A stretch of 64,000 nt of DNA from Cyclobacteriaceae bacterium (GCA_016787725.1 JAEUTZ010000006.1:124001-188000); one strand, 5' to 3'; positions 17,367-27,365 are shown, numbered from the stretch's first letter. The notes: generated by a model from the sequence alone, not told the origin. Numbers and translations are program-made.

Positions 17367-18578
17367 ATGAACATCCACGAATATCAGGCTAAAGACATTC
17401 TAAAAAAATTCGGAGTAGCCGTGCAGCGCGGCATTGTTGCCGACACGCCCGACAAGGCCGTGGCTGCTGCCAAGCAGTTGGGTGCCGAGACGGGGTCGAA
17501 GTGGTTCGTGGTGAAGTCGCAAATCCATGCCGGAGGGCGGGGTAAGGGGACGGTGCAGGAAACCGGTTCGAAGGGTGTGGTGCTGGCAAAGAGTGCGGAC
17601 GAAGTGTTTGAGAAATCGAAGGCGATCCTGGGAGGCACCTTGGTGACCATCCAGACCGGGCCGGCCGGGAAGAAAGTAAATAAGGTGCTGATTGCTGAAG
17701 ATGTTTATTATCCGGGCGAGAGCGAGCCCAAGGAATATTACATGAGCATTTTGCTGGACCGGGCTACAAGCAAACCGGTGATCATGGCCAGCACCGAGGG
17801 CGGGATGAACATTGAAGAGGTGGCGGCCACGCACCCGGAGAAGATCGTAAAAGAATGGGTGGATCCGGCCATCGGGTTGCAGCCGTTTCAGGCGCGCAAG
17901 GTGGCGTTTGCGTTGGGTCTGGAAGGCAATGCCTTCAAGGAGATGGTGAAGTTTATCAACTCATTGTACAGCGCCTACATGGGATTGGATGCGTCCATGT
18001 TTGAGATCAATCCCGTGCTGAAAACTTCTGATAATAAAATCCTGGCGGTGGATGGCAAGGTGAACCTGGACGACAATGCGTTGTACCGCCACAAGGACCT
18101 GGAAGAGTTGCGAGATATTTCAGAGGAGGACCCGTTGGAGGTGGAAGCAGGGAAATCAGGCTTGAACTATGTGAAGCTGGATGGCAATGTGGGCTGTATG
18201 GTAAACGGGGCCGGGCTGGCGATGGCCACGATGGATATCATTAAATTATCAGGTGGTGAACCGGCCAACTTCCTGGATGTGGGCGGGGGTGCCAATGCCG
18301 AGACCGTGGAAGCGGGATTCCGGATCATTCTGAAAGACCCGAATGTGAAAGCGATTCTCATCAACATTTTTGGGGGCATTGTGCGGTGCGACCGCGTGGC
18401 TAATGGGGTTGTAGAGGCGTATAAGAAAGTCGGTAACATCCCGGTTCCGATTATCGTACGGTTGCAGGGCACGAATGCGGAGGAGGGCGCTAAAATCATT
18501 CAGGAATCGGGTTTAAAAGTGTTCTCGGCCATCCTGCTGAAAGATGCGGCTCAAAAAATCAAAGAGGTGCTGGCTTAG
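17367..18578 (+). CDS. sucC: Succinyl-CoA ligase (ADP-forming), beta subunit
   Basis: 403 residues, standard SucC length. N-terminus [20 protein letters not shown]-grasp domain with the [13 protein letters not shown] segment, and the CoA-ligase domain with [12 protein letters not shown] and [13 protein letters not shown] loops. It makes ATP or GTP from succinyl-CoA in the TCA cycle, cytosolic heterotetramer with SucD. No sucD gene adjoins it, which is common in Bacteroidota. It is divergent from the ABC ATPase. Confidence 0.96.
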   Translation: MNIHEYQAKDILKKFGVAVQRGIVADTPDKAVAAAKQLGAETGSKWFVVKSQIHAGGRGKGTVQETGSKGVVLAKSADEVFEKSKAILGGTLVTIQTGPAGKKVNKVLIAEDVYYPGESEPKEYYMSILLDRATSKPVIMASTEGGMNIEEVAATHPEKIVKEWVDPAIGLQPFQARKVAFALGLEGNAFKEMVKFINSLYSAYMGLDASMFEINPVLKTSDNKILAVDGKVNLDDNALYRHKDLEELRDISEEDPLEVEAGKSGLNYVKLDGNVGCMVNGAGLAMATMDIIKLSGGEPANFLDVGGGANAETVEAGFRIILKDPNVKAILINIFGGIVRCDRVANGVVEAYKKVGNIPVPIIVRLQGTNAEEGAKIIQESGLKVFSAILLKDAAQKIKEVLA

Positions 18579-18629
18579 GGTTTCCTATTTGGGGTAAAAA
18601 GCATAAATTAGAGGTTTAAAGGACTGCAG

Positions 18630-19514
18630 ATGAGGAAATGGCTTGCTTTCGTTGTTCTCACCGCCACTGCGGGCACGGCTTTGGGGCAGAGTTTTTATGC
18701 GATCCGGAAGAGCCGGTCTATGATTCTGGTTGCCGGTACTGGAACGTCCACTTACTTTGGAGAGCTTGCCAACCCCGGGGATTATATTGATGCCAAACCC
18801 AATATCAATGTGGGCCTGCAAATGTATTTTACTCCGCGAATCAGTGCCCGGGCTGAGGCCACGTGGTTTACACTAGAGGGGACTGATTCGAAGGCTGATG
18901 ACATTAGTCGAATACAAAGGAATTTATCATTCAAAAGTAATAATGTTGAAGTAAGCTTTACTGGAGCTATTAGTTTATTCCCAAATGGAAATCGCTATTA
19001 TAGGAGACCGTACTTCAATATTTATGCTTTTGGAGGAATTGGATTTATCTATTTCAATCCTAAAACTGAATATCAAGGTAAGACTTATGCGTTACAACCT
19101 TTGAATACTGAAGGTGCAGATTACAGTCGGATTGGATTGGTTGTTCCATATGGGTTGGGTGCAAGGTTTAAAGCTGGCCCAAATTTTAATATTGCCATTG
19201 AAGGGGGGTATCGTAAAACTTTTACTGACTATATTGATGATGTGAGTACAGTTCATTTAGACGTATCTTCTTTCTCGGATCCGATTGCTGCTGCCCTATC
19301 AGATAGAAGGCCAGAAATCGGAAGAGCTACTGTACCTCCCGGAACTAAAAGGGGTAACCCTGACGCAGATGATGGTTATTTTTTACTTAATGTAAAAGTC
19401 GAATATTATCTCCCTTGGGATTTCGGTGGTAACAACAGTGGCCGAACCTACAGTCAGAAACGCAGCTCCTTCTACCGGTATAATAAGAAGGGGGGCGTGA
19501 ATAGGAGACGGTGA
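18630..19514 (+). CDS. Outer-membrane beta-barrel protein (DUF6089-like)
   Basis: 294 residues with a signal peptide (cleavage near ALGQ-S). After it comes GTGTSTYFGELANPGDYI, typical of the DUF6089-like barrel family of Bacteroidota, then alternating hydrophobic strands (FNIYAFGGIGFIYFNP, NFNIAIEGGYRKTFTDYIDDVS) and a basic tail. Likely an 8-stranded outer-membrane barrel; function unknown. Base composition changes within the gene: the first 220 bases are GC-rich like the neighbours, the middle is clearly AT-rich. Confidence 0.78.
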   Translation: MRKWLAFVVLTATAGTALGQSFYAIRKSRSMILVAGTGTSTYFGELANPGDYIDAKPNINVGLQMYFTPRISARAEATWFTLEGTDSKADDISRIQRNLSFKSNNVEVSFTGAISLFPNGNRYYRRPYFNIYAFGGIGFIYFNPKTEYQGKTYALQPLNTEGADYSRIGLVVPYGLGARFKAGPNFNIAIEGGYRKTFTDYIDDVSTVHLDVSSFSDPIAAALSDRRPEIGRATVPPGTKRGNPDADDGYFLLNVKVEYYLPWDFGGNNSGRTYSQKRSSFYRYNKKGGVNRRR

Positions 19515-19782
19515 AAGTTGAAAGTTCAAAGCTAAAAGCTTAAAGTATCCCCACCCAACCGACTAATTAAAGTCAATCCAGAGCGGATCGGATGGATACG
19601 CATCGGGGAAACCAAGTATTCGTAGCGATTCAGTCTATGAAATAAAAAAGATAAACTGAGCGAAGGATCTCCTCCATAGAAGCTTGTTATCTGGCCTTGT
19701 GTAGTTCTCAAAGTTCAACATTCGAGCGTGACCAGAACTATGAACCTAGGTGATTTTGAATCTAGAGATTGGAATTTTGAAA
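19515..19782. other. Convergent intergenic region with two repeat relics
   Basis: Starts with an AAAGTTGAAAGTTCAAAGC-type stretch (19510-19545), followed by a diverged left half of the MITE-like element (CAATCCAGAGCGGA at 19574 to about 19700) including its GCGAAGGATC inner block. No gene or terminator-like hairpin with a T-run was seen. Confidence 0.5.
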
Positions 19783-21702
19783 TCAGGATTTGTCGAGGAT
19801 TTCGTAGCGGGAGTAGTTGCTGCGAAATTCGGGGATCAACTCTTTCATGAGGGCCACCATCTTCAGCTCGTTGCGGTCGTTCACGAAATCATAAAACAAT
19901 TCGATGTATTTGTTGATCTCCTCATAAGCATAGGGTTCCACCTTGCCGATCAGAATTTTCTCGTGGTGGGTGGGCAGGGTATCTTCGGAGTTGTTCAGCA
20001 ACTCTTCGTACAACTTCTCCCCTTCCCGCAGGCCCGTGTACACAATTTCAATATCCTTTTCGGGTTGCAGACCGGATAAGGAGATCATCTTGCGGGCGAG
20101 GTCCACGATTTTGATCGGACTGCCCATATCAAACACAAATACCTCCCCGCCTTTGCCCATGGTGCCGGCTTCGAGCACCAACTGACAGGCTTCGGGGATG
20201 GTCATGAAGAACCGCGTCACCTCCGGATGGGTAACCGTAACCGGACCGCCCAATTCAATCTGTTTTTTAAACAACGGAATCACCGAACCATTGGAGCCGA
20301 GCACGTTGCCAAAACGCGTGGTGACGAAGGCGGTAGTGTACTTGCCCTTTTCCTGGTTGTGCACGTTCAAGGCCTGGACATACACCTCGGCAATGCGCTT
20401 GGAGCAGCCCATCACGTTGGTGGGGTTCACCGCTTTGTCGGTGGAGATCATGACGAATTTACGCACGTTAAACTCCACGGCCAGGTCGGCCAGGTTTTTC
20501 GTGCCGAGAATGTTGCAATGAATGGCCTCGCCCGGATTGCCTTCCATGAGGGGAACGTGCTTGTAGGCGGCTGCGTGGTAGATGATCTCCGGTTTGTTGT
20601 CGGCAAAGATCGCGGAGATGCGGGGTTGGTTGGTGATGTCGGCCAGGTAAGCGAGTACCTTTACAGCACTGGAGGCTTTGATCTCACGCTCAATTTCATA
20701 GAGGGGCGATTCGGCCTGGTCGATGAGGATAATCCGCTCCGGATTGTGGCGGATGACCTGGCGCACCAGTTCGCTGCCGATGGAGCCCGCTGCCCCGGTG
20801 ATGCAGACGCGCTTGCCGCGCAGGTCGTGGTCAACACTCTGGTTGTTGAGTTGGATGGCCTCGCGGCCCAGCAGCTCTTCAATCTTGATTTCGCGGATCT
20901 GATTTAAACTCAACTCCCCGCCCACCCACTTCTCCACAGGCGGCACCGTCCGGACTTTTACCTTGTTGCGCAGGCAGGCATCGACCAATTCGTTTTTGCG
21001 TTCGAGGGAGATGTCGCGGACCGTGATGATCAGTTCGTCAATGTTCAGTTCGTCCAGAAAGTAATCGAGGTTTTCCCTGCGGGCGTCAAAGATCTTGGTA
21101 CCGTCCACCACCTTGCCGATTTTGTTCTGGTCGTCTTCGAGGAAGCCGGCAATCCGCATGTTGGGGGTAGAGTCGATGACGTGGCGGGTGATGATGCCGG
21201 TTTGACCGGCTCCAAAGATGATGACGCGGGATTTTTTTATCAATGCATTGCGGTAATAGGAGAAAATGTATTTTACCAGCAACCGGTAATTGAATAAGAA
21301 TAGGAAGGAAGCGATCAGGCTGATGATCACTACCGAATACGGAATCAGGAAATGGCCGATGCGATAGTAGGAAAATACATTGGCGGCCACCACCAGCAAC
21401 CCGTTGGACAACAACATAAAAAAGATCCGCACCCCGTCCTGGATGCCCGTATAGCGAATGATGCCTTTGTAACTTCCCGTCAGCAGGATGGCCATTACCG
21501 CACAAGCCGTATAGATGATGAGGCCCTGGCCATACTGTTGCTGAACTAAGTCCGATGTGGAAAAATTAAAACGAAGCAAATAGCCCAATAAGGCTGAAAA
21601 GAAAATGATTGTAGAGTCAATGAGAATGATGACCCAACGCGGAAGTATCCGCAGGTTGCGGAGGGAGACGATCAGTCTTTTGGTTGTTCTTTCCGGAGCC
21701 AT
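19783..21702 (-). CDS. Membrane-bound UDP-GlcNAc 4,6-dehydratase (PglF/WbpM/CapD family)
   Basis: 639 residues. Four to five transmembrane helices (about 20-135), a first Rossmann domain (FGAGQTG, about 160), then the extended SDR catalytic domain with GAAGSIGSELVRQ (about 300) and ISTDKAVNPTNVMGCSK. The last shows the S-M-K triad of WbpM-type enzymes in place of S-Y-K. The family makes UDP-4-keto-6-deoxy-GlcNAc (or its C5 epimer) at the inner membrane. Its start overlaps the end of the small sorting-tail gene by 31 bases. It can supply both the PglE/PglD/PglC-like genes upstream and the WbpV/WbpL-like pair at 52 kb. Confidence 0.92.
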   Translation of the reverse strand: MAPERTTKRLIVSLRNLRILPRWVIILIDSTIIFFSALLGYLLRFNFSTSDLVQQQYGQGLIIYTACAVMAILLTGSYKGIIRYTGIQDGVRIFFMLLSNGLLVVAANVFSYYRIGHFLIPYSVVIISLIASFLFLFNYRLLVKYIFSYYRNALIKKSRVIIFGAGQTGIITRHVIDSTPNMRIAGFLEDDQNKIGKVVDGTKIFDARRENLDYFLDELNIDELIITVRDISLERKNELVDACLRNKVKVRTVPPVEKWVGGELSLNQIREIKIEELLGREAIQLNNQSVDHDLRGKRVCITGAAGSIGSELVRQVIRHNPERIILIDQAESPLYEIEREIKASSAVKVLAYLADITNQPRISAIFADNKPEIIYHAAAYKHVPLMEGNPGEAIHCNILGTKNLADLAVEFNVRKFVMISTDKAVNPTNVMGCSKRIAEVYVQALNVHNQEKGKYTTAFVTTRFGNVLGSNGSVIPLFKKQIELGGPVTVTHPEVTRFFMTIPEACQLVLEAGTMGKGGEVFVFDMGSPIKIVDLARKMISLSGLQPEKDIEIVYTGLREGEKLYEELLNNSEDTLPTHHEKILIGKVEPYAYEEINKYIELFYDFVNDRNELKMVALMKELIPEFRSNYSRYEILDKS

Positions 21703-21854
21703 TTTCGGGTAATACCATATGCTACCCCCATGCCGATGAGCAATTCAATGCCTGAAATGGGTACTGTTGGGTTGCCCCCACCCCCTGGGTCACCGGGTTG
21801 TGCCAGCAGCACATTTGCACTGATCAGAAATAACACGACCAAATACTTTCTCAT
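21672..21854 (-). CDS. Small exported protein with PID-CTERM-like sorting tail (candidate exosortase substrate)
   Basis: 60 residues: signal peptide (cleavage near LLAQ-P at 19), a Gly/Pro linker PGDPGGGGNP, then VPISGIELLIGMGVAYGI (conserved-looking motif plus one transmembrane helix), and a basic end RKWLRKEQPKD. Short motif, helix, basic tail is the tripartite plan of exosortase targets, and the PIS-G start resembles the PID-CTERM tails of small Bacteroidota proteins (from memory; not a search result). The mature part before the motif is only about 12 residues. It is 5 bases after the T9SS giant and overlaps the dehydratase start, in the gene run that contains XrtF. Confidence 0.7.
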   Translation of the reverse strand: MRKYLVVLFLISANVLLAQPGDPGGGGNPTVPISGIELLIGMGVAYGITRKWLRKEQPKD

Positions 21855-21859
21855 ACCTG

Positions 21860-24800
21860 CTATCTCTTTAGGACCCGGATTACTTTTTTCTGTTCGCCCA
21901 ATTGAATTGCAATCAGGTATAAGCCGGCAGGTCTTTCCCGTAAGTCAAGCACCTGTTTACCGGAAGGACGGATGGTGGAATCAAAATTTTCCTGACTCAA
22001 GTTTGCCCCCATCGCATTTAACAGTGCAATCGACTTAAGGTTATTGCGTTCCACTTCTGATAATTCAATGTATACATAATCGGTAGTCGGGTTTGGATAG
22101 ACTTGTAATTCTGTCAGGTAAGGAGGGAAGTCTTTGGCCGGCTCGCCATTGATCCGGAGATAGAACCGCCCCATGCCTGTACTTTGCCTTTCCTCTGTAA
22201 TCTGAAATACATATTCCGATCCATCGGTAATGTCTGTTTCCTTTCTTCCATAAAGGTCAACCAAAACCACCCGGTAACCCGAGGACAACAGCGCAAGATC
22301 CGAAAACTTCAGTACGTATTCGCCCGGTTCAACATCGGCTATGTTCAGGTTTATGATTTTCTCCCCGGTTAGTTTTGCCACCGAGTTGATGGCATACTCC
22401 TCCATCGGGTTGTTTACGTAGGAGGACAAATTGAATGACGGTGTGGTTTCAATTGAAGTCGGGTTTTTCAATTGGTCGTTCTTCAATTTGAAGGCATCCC
22501 ATTCGGGATCATAGCCATCCGAGGCATTGTCGGCAAACCGGATGACAATTTCATCGCTGCGGCCCGATTCCGCATTCAGGGAAATCCGGAAATAATCATC
22601 CGGAGATTTGGTGCGCAAAAAGTAATTGTTGTTTCCCGTTTTATCGGCTTCGCGCAAGGTAAAGGTTGTGCCGCCACCGCTGGAGACCACCCAAAATGCC
22701 TGACCGGTACTGATTTCACCTGTCCAGCCTCCGAAAGGGGGATTCGTAGCAACACCGCCTACGTAGGAAGAAAATACATTGTTATCCACACGCAGATACA
22801 TTGCGTTGGTAACATTTATTTTATTCACGTTGTCCCAATCCAATGACGATGGATACGGGTTGGGCACCAGATTAAAATTGCCATTTGTATTCGAGATCGT
22901 AATAGGGACATCTCCGCGCTCAGGTATACCCCGGTAGGAAACCGTAACTGCGCCATTATTAAAGTCATAAGCACTGTACCCCAGGCGGCTGCTGATGCCA
23001 GTTGCCGAAGTGAGGCCACCCGACCCGTTGACGGCTGTAAATGTCTGAGTCGTACTGTTGTATGTAAATACGGAGGGGTTAGTATTTCCCGAATCGACAA
23101 TGTTGGAGTTATCAGCGTTTGTGCTCCGGTCGCTGAAATTACCGGTAACGTGGATAAAGTTGCGCCAGATGCTCAGGTTGGCATTGGTAGTAATGGGCAT
23201 GGAGAGGTAGCGGTAGTCGCCCCCGGTTTTTCCATGGATGTAGCGTTCAATGGTTACCTGACCGGTTAAGTTCGTGGGATTGGGAAGGGCTGCAATCCGC
23301 CCCCCCACCGTTTGGGAGGTTGAACTCACAATAAAAACACCGGTTCCACTGGGTCCATCGGCATCCATAAAGGCCCCTGAAGTCAGGGTAAGGGTACCGT
23401 TTAACCGGGAAGTATTGGCTATTTGAACGCCCGGTGACACCGGATTGCTTACCGTAACATTATTAAAGGTAGTGGCCGAACCAGAAACCGTTTGGGCCAA
23501 GACTGTTCCGTTGAAGACTACAGTGCCGCCATTATTATTGAAGGTTCCACTGTTCGTGAAATTCCCGGCTATTCCCAATGAGCTTGTTGGTGCGGTAAGG
23601 GTTCCGGACACGGTAACTGTAAAGAAATTGGATTGGTTCGAGCCAGCAATGGTGGTGGTGCCGTTAAAGTTAACCGCGCCATTGTTATTGTTAAAGGTAC
23701 CGTTGTTCGTCCAGTTGCCGGCCACATTAAACGTTCCGGTTGGTGCTGTCAGGGATCCCGAGATGACGATGTTATTAAATGAAGAGGTACTACTGCCGGA
23801 GATTGTCGTGGTGCCGCCAAAGGTTGTAGTTGCAGTACCTGCATTCAGCGTGCCGTTATTGACAAGATTGCCGTTGATTTGAAAATTGGACGAAGGTGTT
23901 AATGCTCCCGTAATTGTGATTGAACCAAATGTTGGTGTTGCCGATCCTGAAATGGCCGTGGTACCCGAGAATGTAATGGTGCTGGAAGTAAGGGTTGAGC
24001 CTGCATTGCTCACGAAATTACCTTTCAGATCAATGGCGTTAGAGCCAGCATTAAAAGTGCCGTTGGAAAGTGTTAAAATTCCATTGATGGTAATAGCCTT
24101 GCTCAGGGTGAGCGTGCCCGATCCGATTTTGGATAAATTGGCCAGTGCCGTGGTATTATCTGGTAGTTCCGGTCCCGATGAAATCGTACCCGTTGTGTAA
24201 ACAACATTATAGGTATCCACAGTATTTGCGAGCAGAGAATTCATTGTTCCGCCTGAACGCGTTACCGTTCCGCCCGCGGCCATGGAAATACCCGTACCAT
24301 TTGCAAAGGTTCCTGCATTCAAATTCAGATTTGTAAGGGTGCTCGTTGAAGTTGTTGTAAACGATGTACTGGCACGGGCCATTGTGAGGGTACCCAGTGC
24401 ACCGCCAGCCAAAGAGATATCTGAAGGCAGGGTTCCTGTACCATTGATGATTAAGGTTGATGCCGATGTTGTTGACAAGTCATCGGGTGTAGACGGCCCG
24501 TAGGCACCGCTGATCGTAAGCGTATTTGAGCCAATTGCCAAGGTACCTGTTGTATGAGTAAATGTTCCAAGGACGGTGAGGTTGCCACCTAAGGTAACGA
24601 GGCCAGCTCCTCCGGTGCGGTTTAATGTAAAATTATTCAGTTGTGTAGTACCGTTGAAAGTCAGTGTACCGAAATCACCAGTACCCCCGATCACCAGATT
24701 AGACGAGGGACCTCCTACAAGGCCACCCGAGCCGGTTACAGTTCCATTAATGGTCAATGTTTGGGTCCCTATAGAAATATTTCCAGAGGTTAATGTTAAA

Positions 24801-26167
24801 GTACGAAGCGCAACAATATCCAGGCTGGTGCTTAAGCTTACCCCATTAGCGTTGTTGATTGTTAAATTAACATCGCTTCCGGAAGGGAAGCCGTTACCGA
24901 TAAATTGTGCAGCCACCCCATTGTAGACAATAGTGGAGTTTGCAGCATAGGTTCTTGTACCCGAAACTCGGATATTCCCACCCGTGGCACCTGTTTGTAT
25001 GGCGCCTGCTGCATCAGTTGCTCCGACACGGAGTGTTCCGTTTAAGGTGAAGGTACCACTTCCAGAGAGGATAGAGGTGCCAAGGTCTAAAGTCGATAAA
25101 GAAGCAACTGAGAAATTAACAGAGCCGGAAATAGTTCCTGAATTTGAAAAAGTATGTGTAGCAGCTCCGTTAAAATTCAGGTTTGCTGTTCCTGAGCCAG
25201 CTCTTGTAACAGTACCTGCTTGTAAAGTAAAATTTCCAAGTAAGTCGATAATACCATTTCCTGATGATTCATTAAAGTAGGTTGTAGCTGAGGGAGAATT
25301 CATATTGAAATTCCCGGTTATACTTAGAGTACCGTTTCCTGAGCTGCCGCTCAGAACAAAAGCATATCCAGGATCAATGTTTATATCCGCATTCCCCAAC
25401 ACATTCAGCGTCACATTAGCACCTCCAGAATATCCTGACAAGTACACATAAGAATCATTACTCACTAAAAAGTTGCCACCAACCGTTACAGTTCTATCAG
25501 CACCATCCGATAAAAGAAGGAACCAAAAATCCGGTCCCGTTGAAGTTACACTGAAATTTCCATTAATGGTCGATAAAATCCCATCCAAATCTATATCGTT
25601 ACCCTGGGAAGTGCAATTCCATATTACATGGTGAAAGGTTTTAGGACTGACTGCCAACGTAGGTGCTACTGCTGAGCCACTCGTATAACCCGTAAACTCT
25701 AAGTTAGAACCTGATTGAAAATCACCATCATAAATAATTCCACCAGAAGTATAATTCATTCTGTACGTTCCTCCTGATTGAATAATTAATCGTTGAAATG
25801 CATGATTAACAATCGTGCTTCCATCGTCCATCTGCAAAATCCCGGCTACTTCAATACGGCCACGATTTGAAGTGGTGCCCAGTGTCAATGTACCTGACAA
25901 ATTAAGTTGCCCCCCATTATTAATTACGACCCGAGAATTGACATTTGATGTAATTGAAACAGCAACCGCACTTTCTGTATTTCTTACGGTAACTGTATGG
26001 CCTGAGGCGATTGAAACAAGAGTTGAGTTAGCATTGGTGGGTACTACGCCACCTACCCATGTACCAGGAACATCCCAAAATCCAGATCCTGCGGATGTAA
26101 TTGTCTGAGCAAATGCACCACTTACAAGAACAAAGGATAGTACAAGCGACAGTAATGTTCTTATCAT
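21860..26167 (-). CDS. Giant repetitive secreted protein with T9SS type A sorting domain
   Basis: 1435 residues from the ATG at 26167, chosen because it opens the signal peptide (ends AFAQ-T) and follows a -7 box. The N-terminal SGFWDVPGTWVGGVVP block and dozens of short repeats (GTLTL..., NNGTFNNNGGTVxFNGT, about 60-950) predict a right-handed beta-helix. A non-repetitive region (about 960-1340) follows. The last 80 residues (YPNPTTDYVYIEL ... GLYLIAIQLGEQKKVIRVLKR) are a type A T9SS signal. Cell-surface or secreted, probably adhesive or structural (inference). Sits between the aminotransferase and the PID-CTERM-like gene. Confidence 0.88.
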   Translation of the reverse strand: MIRTLLSLVLSFVLVSGAFAQTITSAGSGFWDVPGTWVGGVVPTNANSTLVSIASGHTVTVRNTESAVAVSITSNVNSRVVINNGGQLNLSGTLTLGTTSNRGRIEVAGILQMDDGSTIVNHAFQRLIIQSGGTYRMNYTSGGIIYDGDFQSGSNLEFTGYTSGSAVAPTLAVSPKTFHHVIWNCTSQGNDIDLDGILSTINGNFSVTSTGPDFWFLLLSDGADRTVTVGGNFLVSNDSYVYLSGYSGGANVTLNVLGNADINIDPGYAFVLSGSSGNGTLSITGNFNMNSPSATTYFNESSGNGIIDLLGNFTLQAGTVTRAGSGTANLNFNGAATHTFSNSGTISGSVNFSVASLSTLDLGTSILSGSGTFTLNGTLRVGATDAAGAIQTGATGGNIRVSGTRTYAANSTIVYNGVAAQFIGNGFPSGSDVNLTINNANGVSLSTSLDIVALRTLTLTSGNISIGTQTLTINGTVTGSGGLVGGPSSNLVIGGTGDFGTLTFNGTTQLNNFTLNRTGGAGLVTLGGNLTVLGTFTHTTGTLAIGSNTLTISGAYGPSTPDDLSTTSASTLIINGTGTLPSDISLAGGALGTLTMARASTSFTTTSTSTLTNLNLNAGTFANGTGISMAAGGTVTRSGGTMNSLLANTVDTYNVVYTTGTISSGPELPDNTTALANLSKIGSGTLTLSKAITINGILTLSNGTFNAGSNAIDLKGNFVSNAGSTLTSSTITFSGTTAISGSATPTFGSITITGALTPSSNFQINGNLVNNGTLNAGTATTTFGGTTTISGSSTSSFNNIVISGSLTAPTGTFNVAGNWTNNGTFNNNNGAVNFNGTTTIAGSNQSNFFTVTVSGTLTAPTSSLGIAGNFTNSGTFNNNGGTVVFNGTVLAQTVSGSATTFNNVTVSNPVSPGVQIANTSRLNGTLTLTSGAFMDADGPSGTGVFIVSSTSQTVGGRIAALPNPTNLTGQVTIERYIHGKTGGDYRYLSMPITTNANLSIWRNFIHVTGNFSDRSTNADNSNIVDSGNTNPSVFTYNSTTQTFTAVNGSGGLTSATGISSRLGYSAYDFNNGAVTVSYRGIPERGDVPITISNTNGNFNLVPNPYPSSLDWDNVNKINVTNAMYLRVDNNVFSSYVGGVATNPPFGGWTGEISTGQAFWVVSSGGGTTFTLREADKTGNNNYFLRTKSPDDYFRISLNAESGRSDEIVIRFADNASDGYDPEWDAFKLKNDQLKNPTSIETTPSFNLSSYVNNPMEEYAINSVAKLTGEKIINLNIADVEPGEYVLKFSDLALLSSGYRVVLVDLYGRKETDITDGSEYVFQITEERQSTGMGRFYLRINGEPAKDFPPYLTELQVYPNPTTDYVYIELSEVERNNLKSIALLNAMGANLSQENFDSTIRPSGKQVLDLRERPAGLYLIAIQLGEQKKVIRVLKR

Positions 26168-26190
26168 AGGATTCAACTTATACGAATCTA

Positions 26191-26198
26191 CAAAATTA
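26191..26198 (-). promoter_or_regulatory. -7 box TAATTTTG for the T9SS giant gene
   Basis: Exact TAnnTTTG match on the minus strand 23 bases before the ATG at 26167, inside the 109-base gap after the aminotransferase gene. It suggests a separate transcription start for the cargo, small protein and dehydratase genes. Confidence 0.45.
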
Positions 26199-26276
26199 AC
26201 CAAAAATCATCAATTCTACCCTAAACCTTACACTAAATACGGGTTGGCAGAAAGAACGTAACCGAGATTTGCGATT

Positions 26277-27365
26277 TTAAGAACTTGGCTTATTTAAGGA
26301 GCTTACAACCGCCTCACAAAAACCCGAGCTTGGTAAGCAGACGGTTTCTTTAAACAATTGTTCTGACACACCCCGTAAAAACAATGGGTACCCTGATAAA
26401 TGGGACATTTTATGCAAGGGATTCCACCCAACCCTCGTTTCAATGCCTTGATTTTCAAGCTCTTTAATCCAGGCACTTCTCTTTTTCTTAATCGGGTACC
26501 GAAATGCTGAGAGCCACCGGGAAGCAATGTGCCCTCCGAGCGGCTGGGCCCAACTTACCGCAGGAATTTTATCAAAGGACTTGCAATAGTTACGAAAAAC
26601 CTGCTGACGGTCATGAACCAACTTATCATCCTGTTGTACACTCATGATGCCATAAGCCGCCACTAACGGACTGATCCTATAATTATAGCCCACCTCCTTA
26701 AACAGATAATACGGCCTGGGCAACCGGGCCTGGGTGGACAGCAGTCGGACGCGGGCGGCTAACTGCTTGCTTTTGGTTACCACCAGGCCACCCCCGAATG
26801 CCGTTACCGTTTTATTGTTATTGAAGGAGAACACGCCAATATCGCCCACGGTGCCGCTGGGTTGGCCCTGCAAAGTGGCGCCCCAGGCTTCGGCCGCGTC
26901 TTCGATCACCGGTACTTCGTACGCACGGGCCAGCTTCATAATCCGGTCCATGTCGGCAGGCACTCCGTAGTTGTGCACCACGATGATGGCCTTAAGGCGT
27001 TTTTTACCGGTCGATTTTTTCAAGGCTTGCTCGAGTAATTCCGGATCGAGGTTCCAGGTAGTTTCTTCGGAATCGATCCATACGGGGATGGCCTGTTGAT
27101 AGAGAATTGGATTGACCGAGGCCACGTAGCTGAACGTGGGGACGGCCACATGATCTCCGGCCTTAATGCCCAGGGCCATGAGCGCCAGGTGGAGTGCAGC
27201 CGTGCCGGAGGTCACCGCGATGGTGTGATACTTTAGGAGGCGTGATGCGGTGAGCGATTCAAAATCCAAAATGAGTTGTTCGTGGTGGCGGCCTTCGTAC
27301 TGCTTTAAAAGTTTGTGTAAGCCATCCGCATCGATGGGGTTGTATGAGAGGGGTACTTTATACAC
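26277..27365 (-). CDS. DegT/DnrJ/EryC1/StrS-family sugar aminotransferase (PglE-like)
   Basis: 362 residues, PLP-dependent fold type I. VTSGTAALHLAL (51-62) contacts the cofactor phosphate, IEDAAEAWGA (154-163) holds the PLP Asp, and SFNNNKTVTAFGGG carries the Schiff-base lysine at about 185. These enzymes transaminate keto-sugar nucleotides; with the 4,6-dehydratase and the PglD-like acetyltransferase nearby, UDP-4-amino-4,6-dideoxy-GlcNAc is the likely product (inference). It overlaps the XrtF-associated gene by 8 bases, so it is translated from the same mRNA. Confidence 0.9.
   Translation of the reverse strand: MYKVPLSYNPIDADGLHKLLKQYEGRHHEQLILDFESLTASRLLKYHTIAVTSGTAALHLALMALGIKAGDHVAVPTFSYVASVNPILYQQAIPVWIDSEETTWNLDPELLEQALKKSTGKKRLKAIIVVHNYGVPADMDRIMKLARAYEVPVIEDAAEAWGATLQGQPSGTVGDIGVFSFNNNKTVTAFGGGLVVTKSKQLAARVRLLSTQARLPRPYYLFKEVGYNYRISPLVAAYGIMSVQQDDKLVHDRQQVFRNYCKSFDKIPAVSWAQPLGGHIASRWLSAFRYPIKKKRSAWIKELENQGIETRVGWNPLHKMSHLSGYPLFLRGVSEQLFKETVCLPSSGFCEAVVSSLNKPSS

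Noticed and set aside
20227-20907. 226-codon open frame antisense to the 4,6-dehydratase gene
   Set aside because: Lies wholly inside the SDR domain coding sequence; its product is low-complexity Gly/Val/Asp-rich without a recognised start signal.
23445-24503. Several plus-strand open frames of 63-145 codons inside the T9SS giant gene
   Set aside because: They mirror the periodic Gly/Thr/Asn repeats of the sense strand and read as repetitive Pro/Val/Leu sequence; no promoter or ribosome site pattern.
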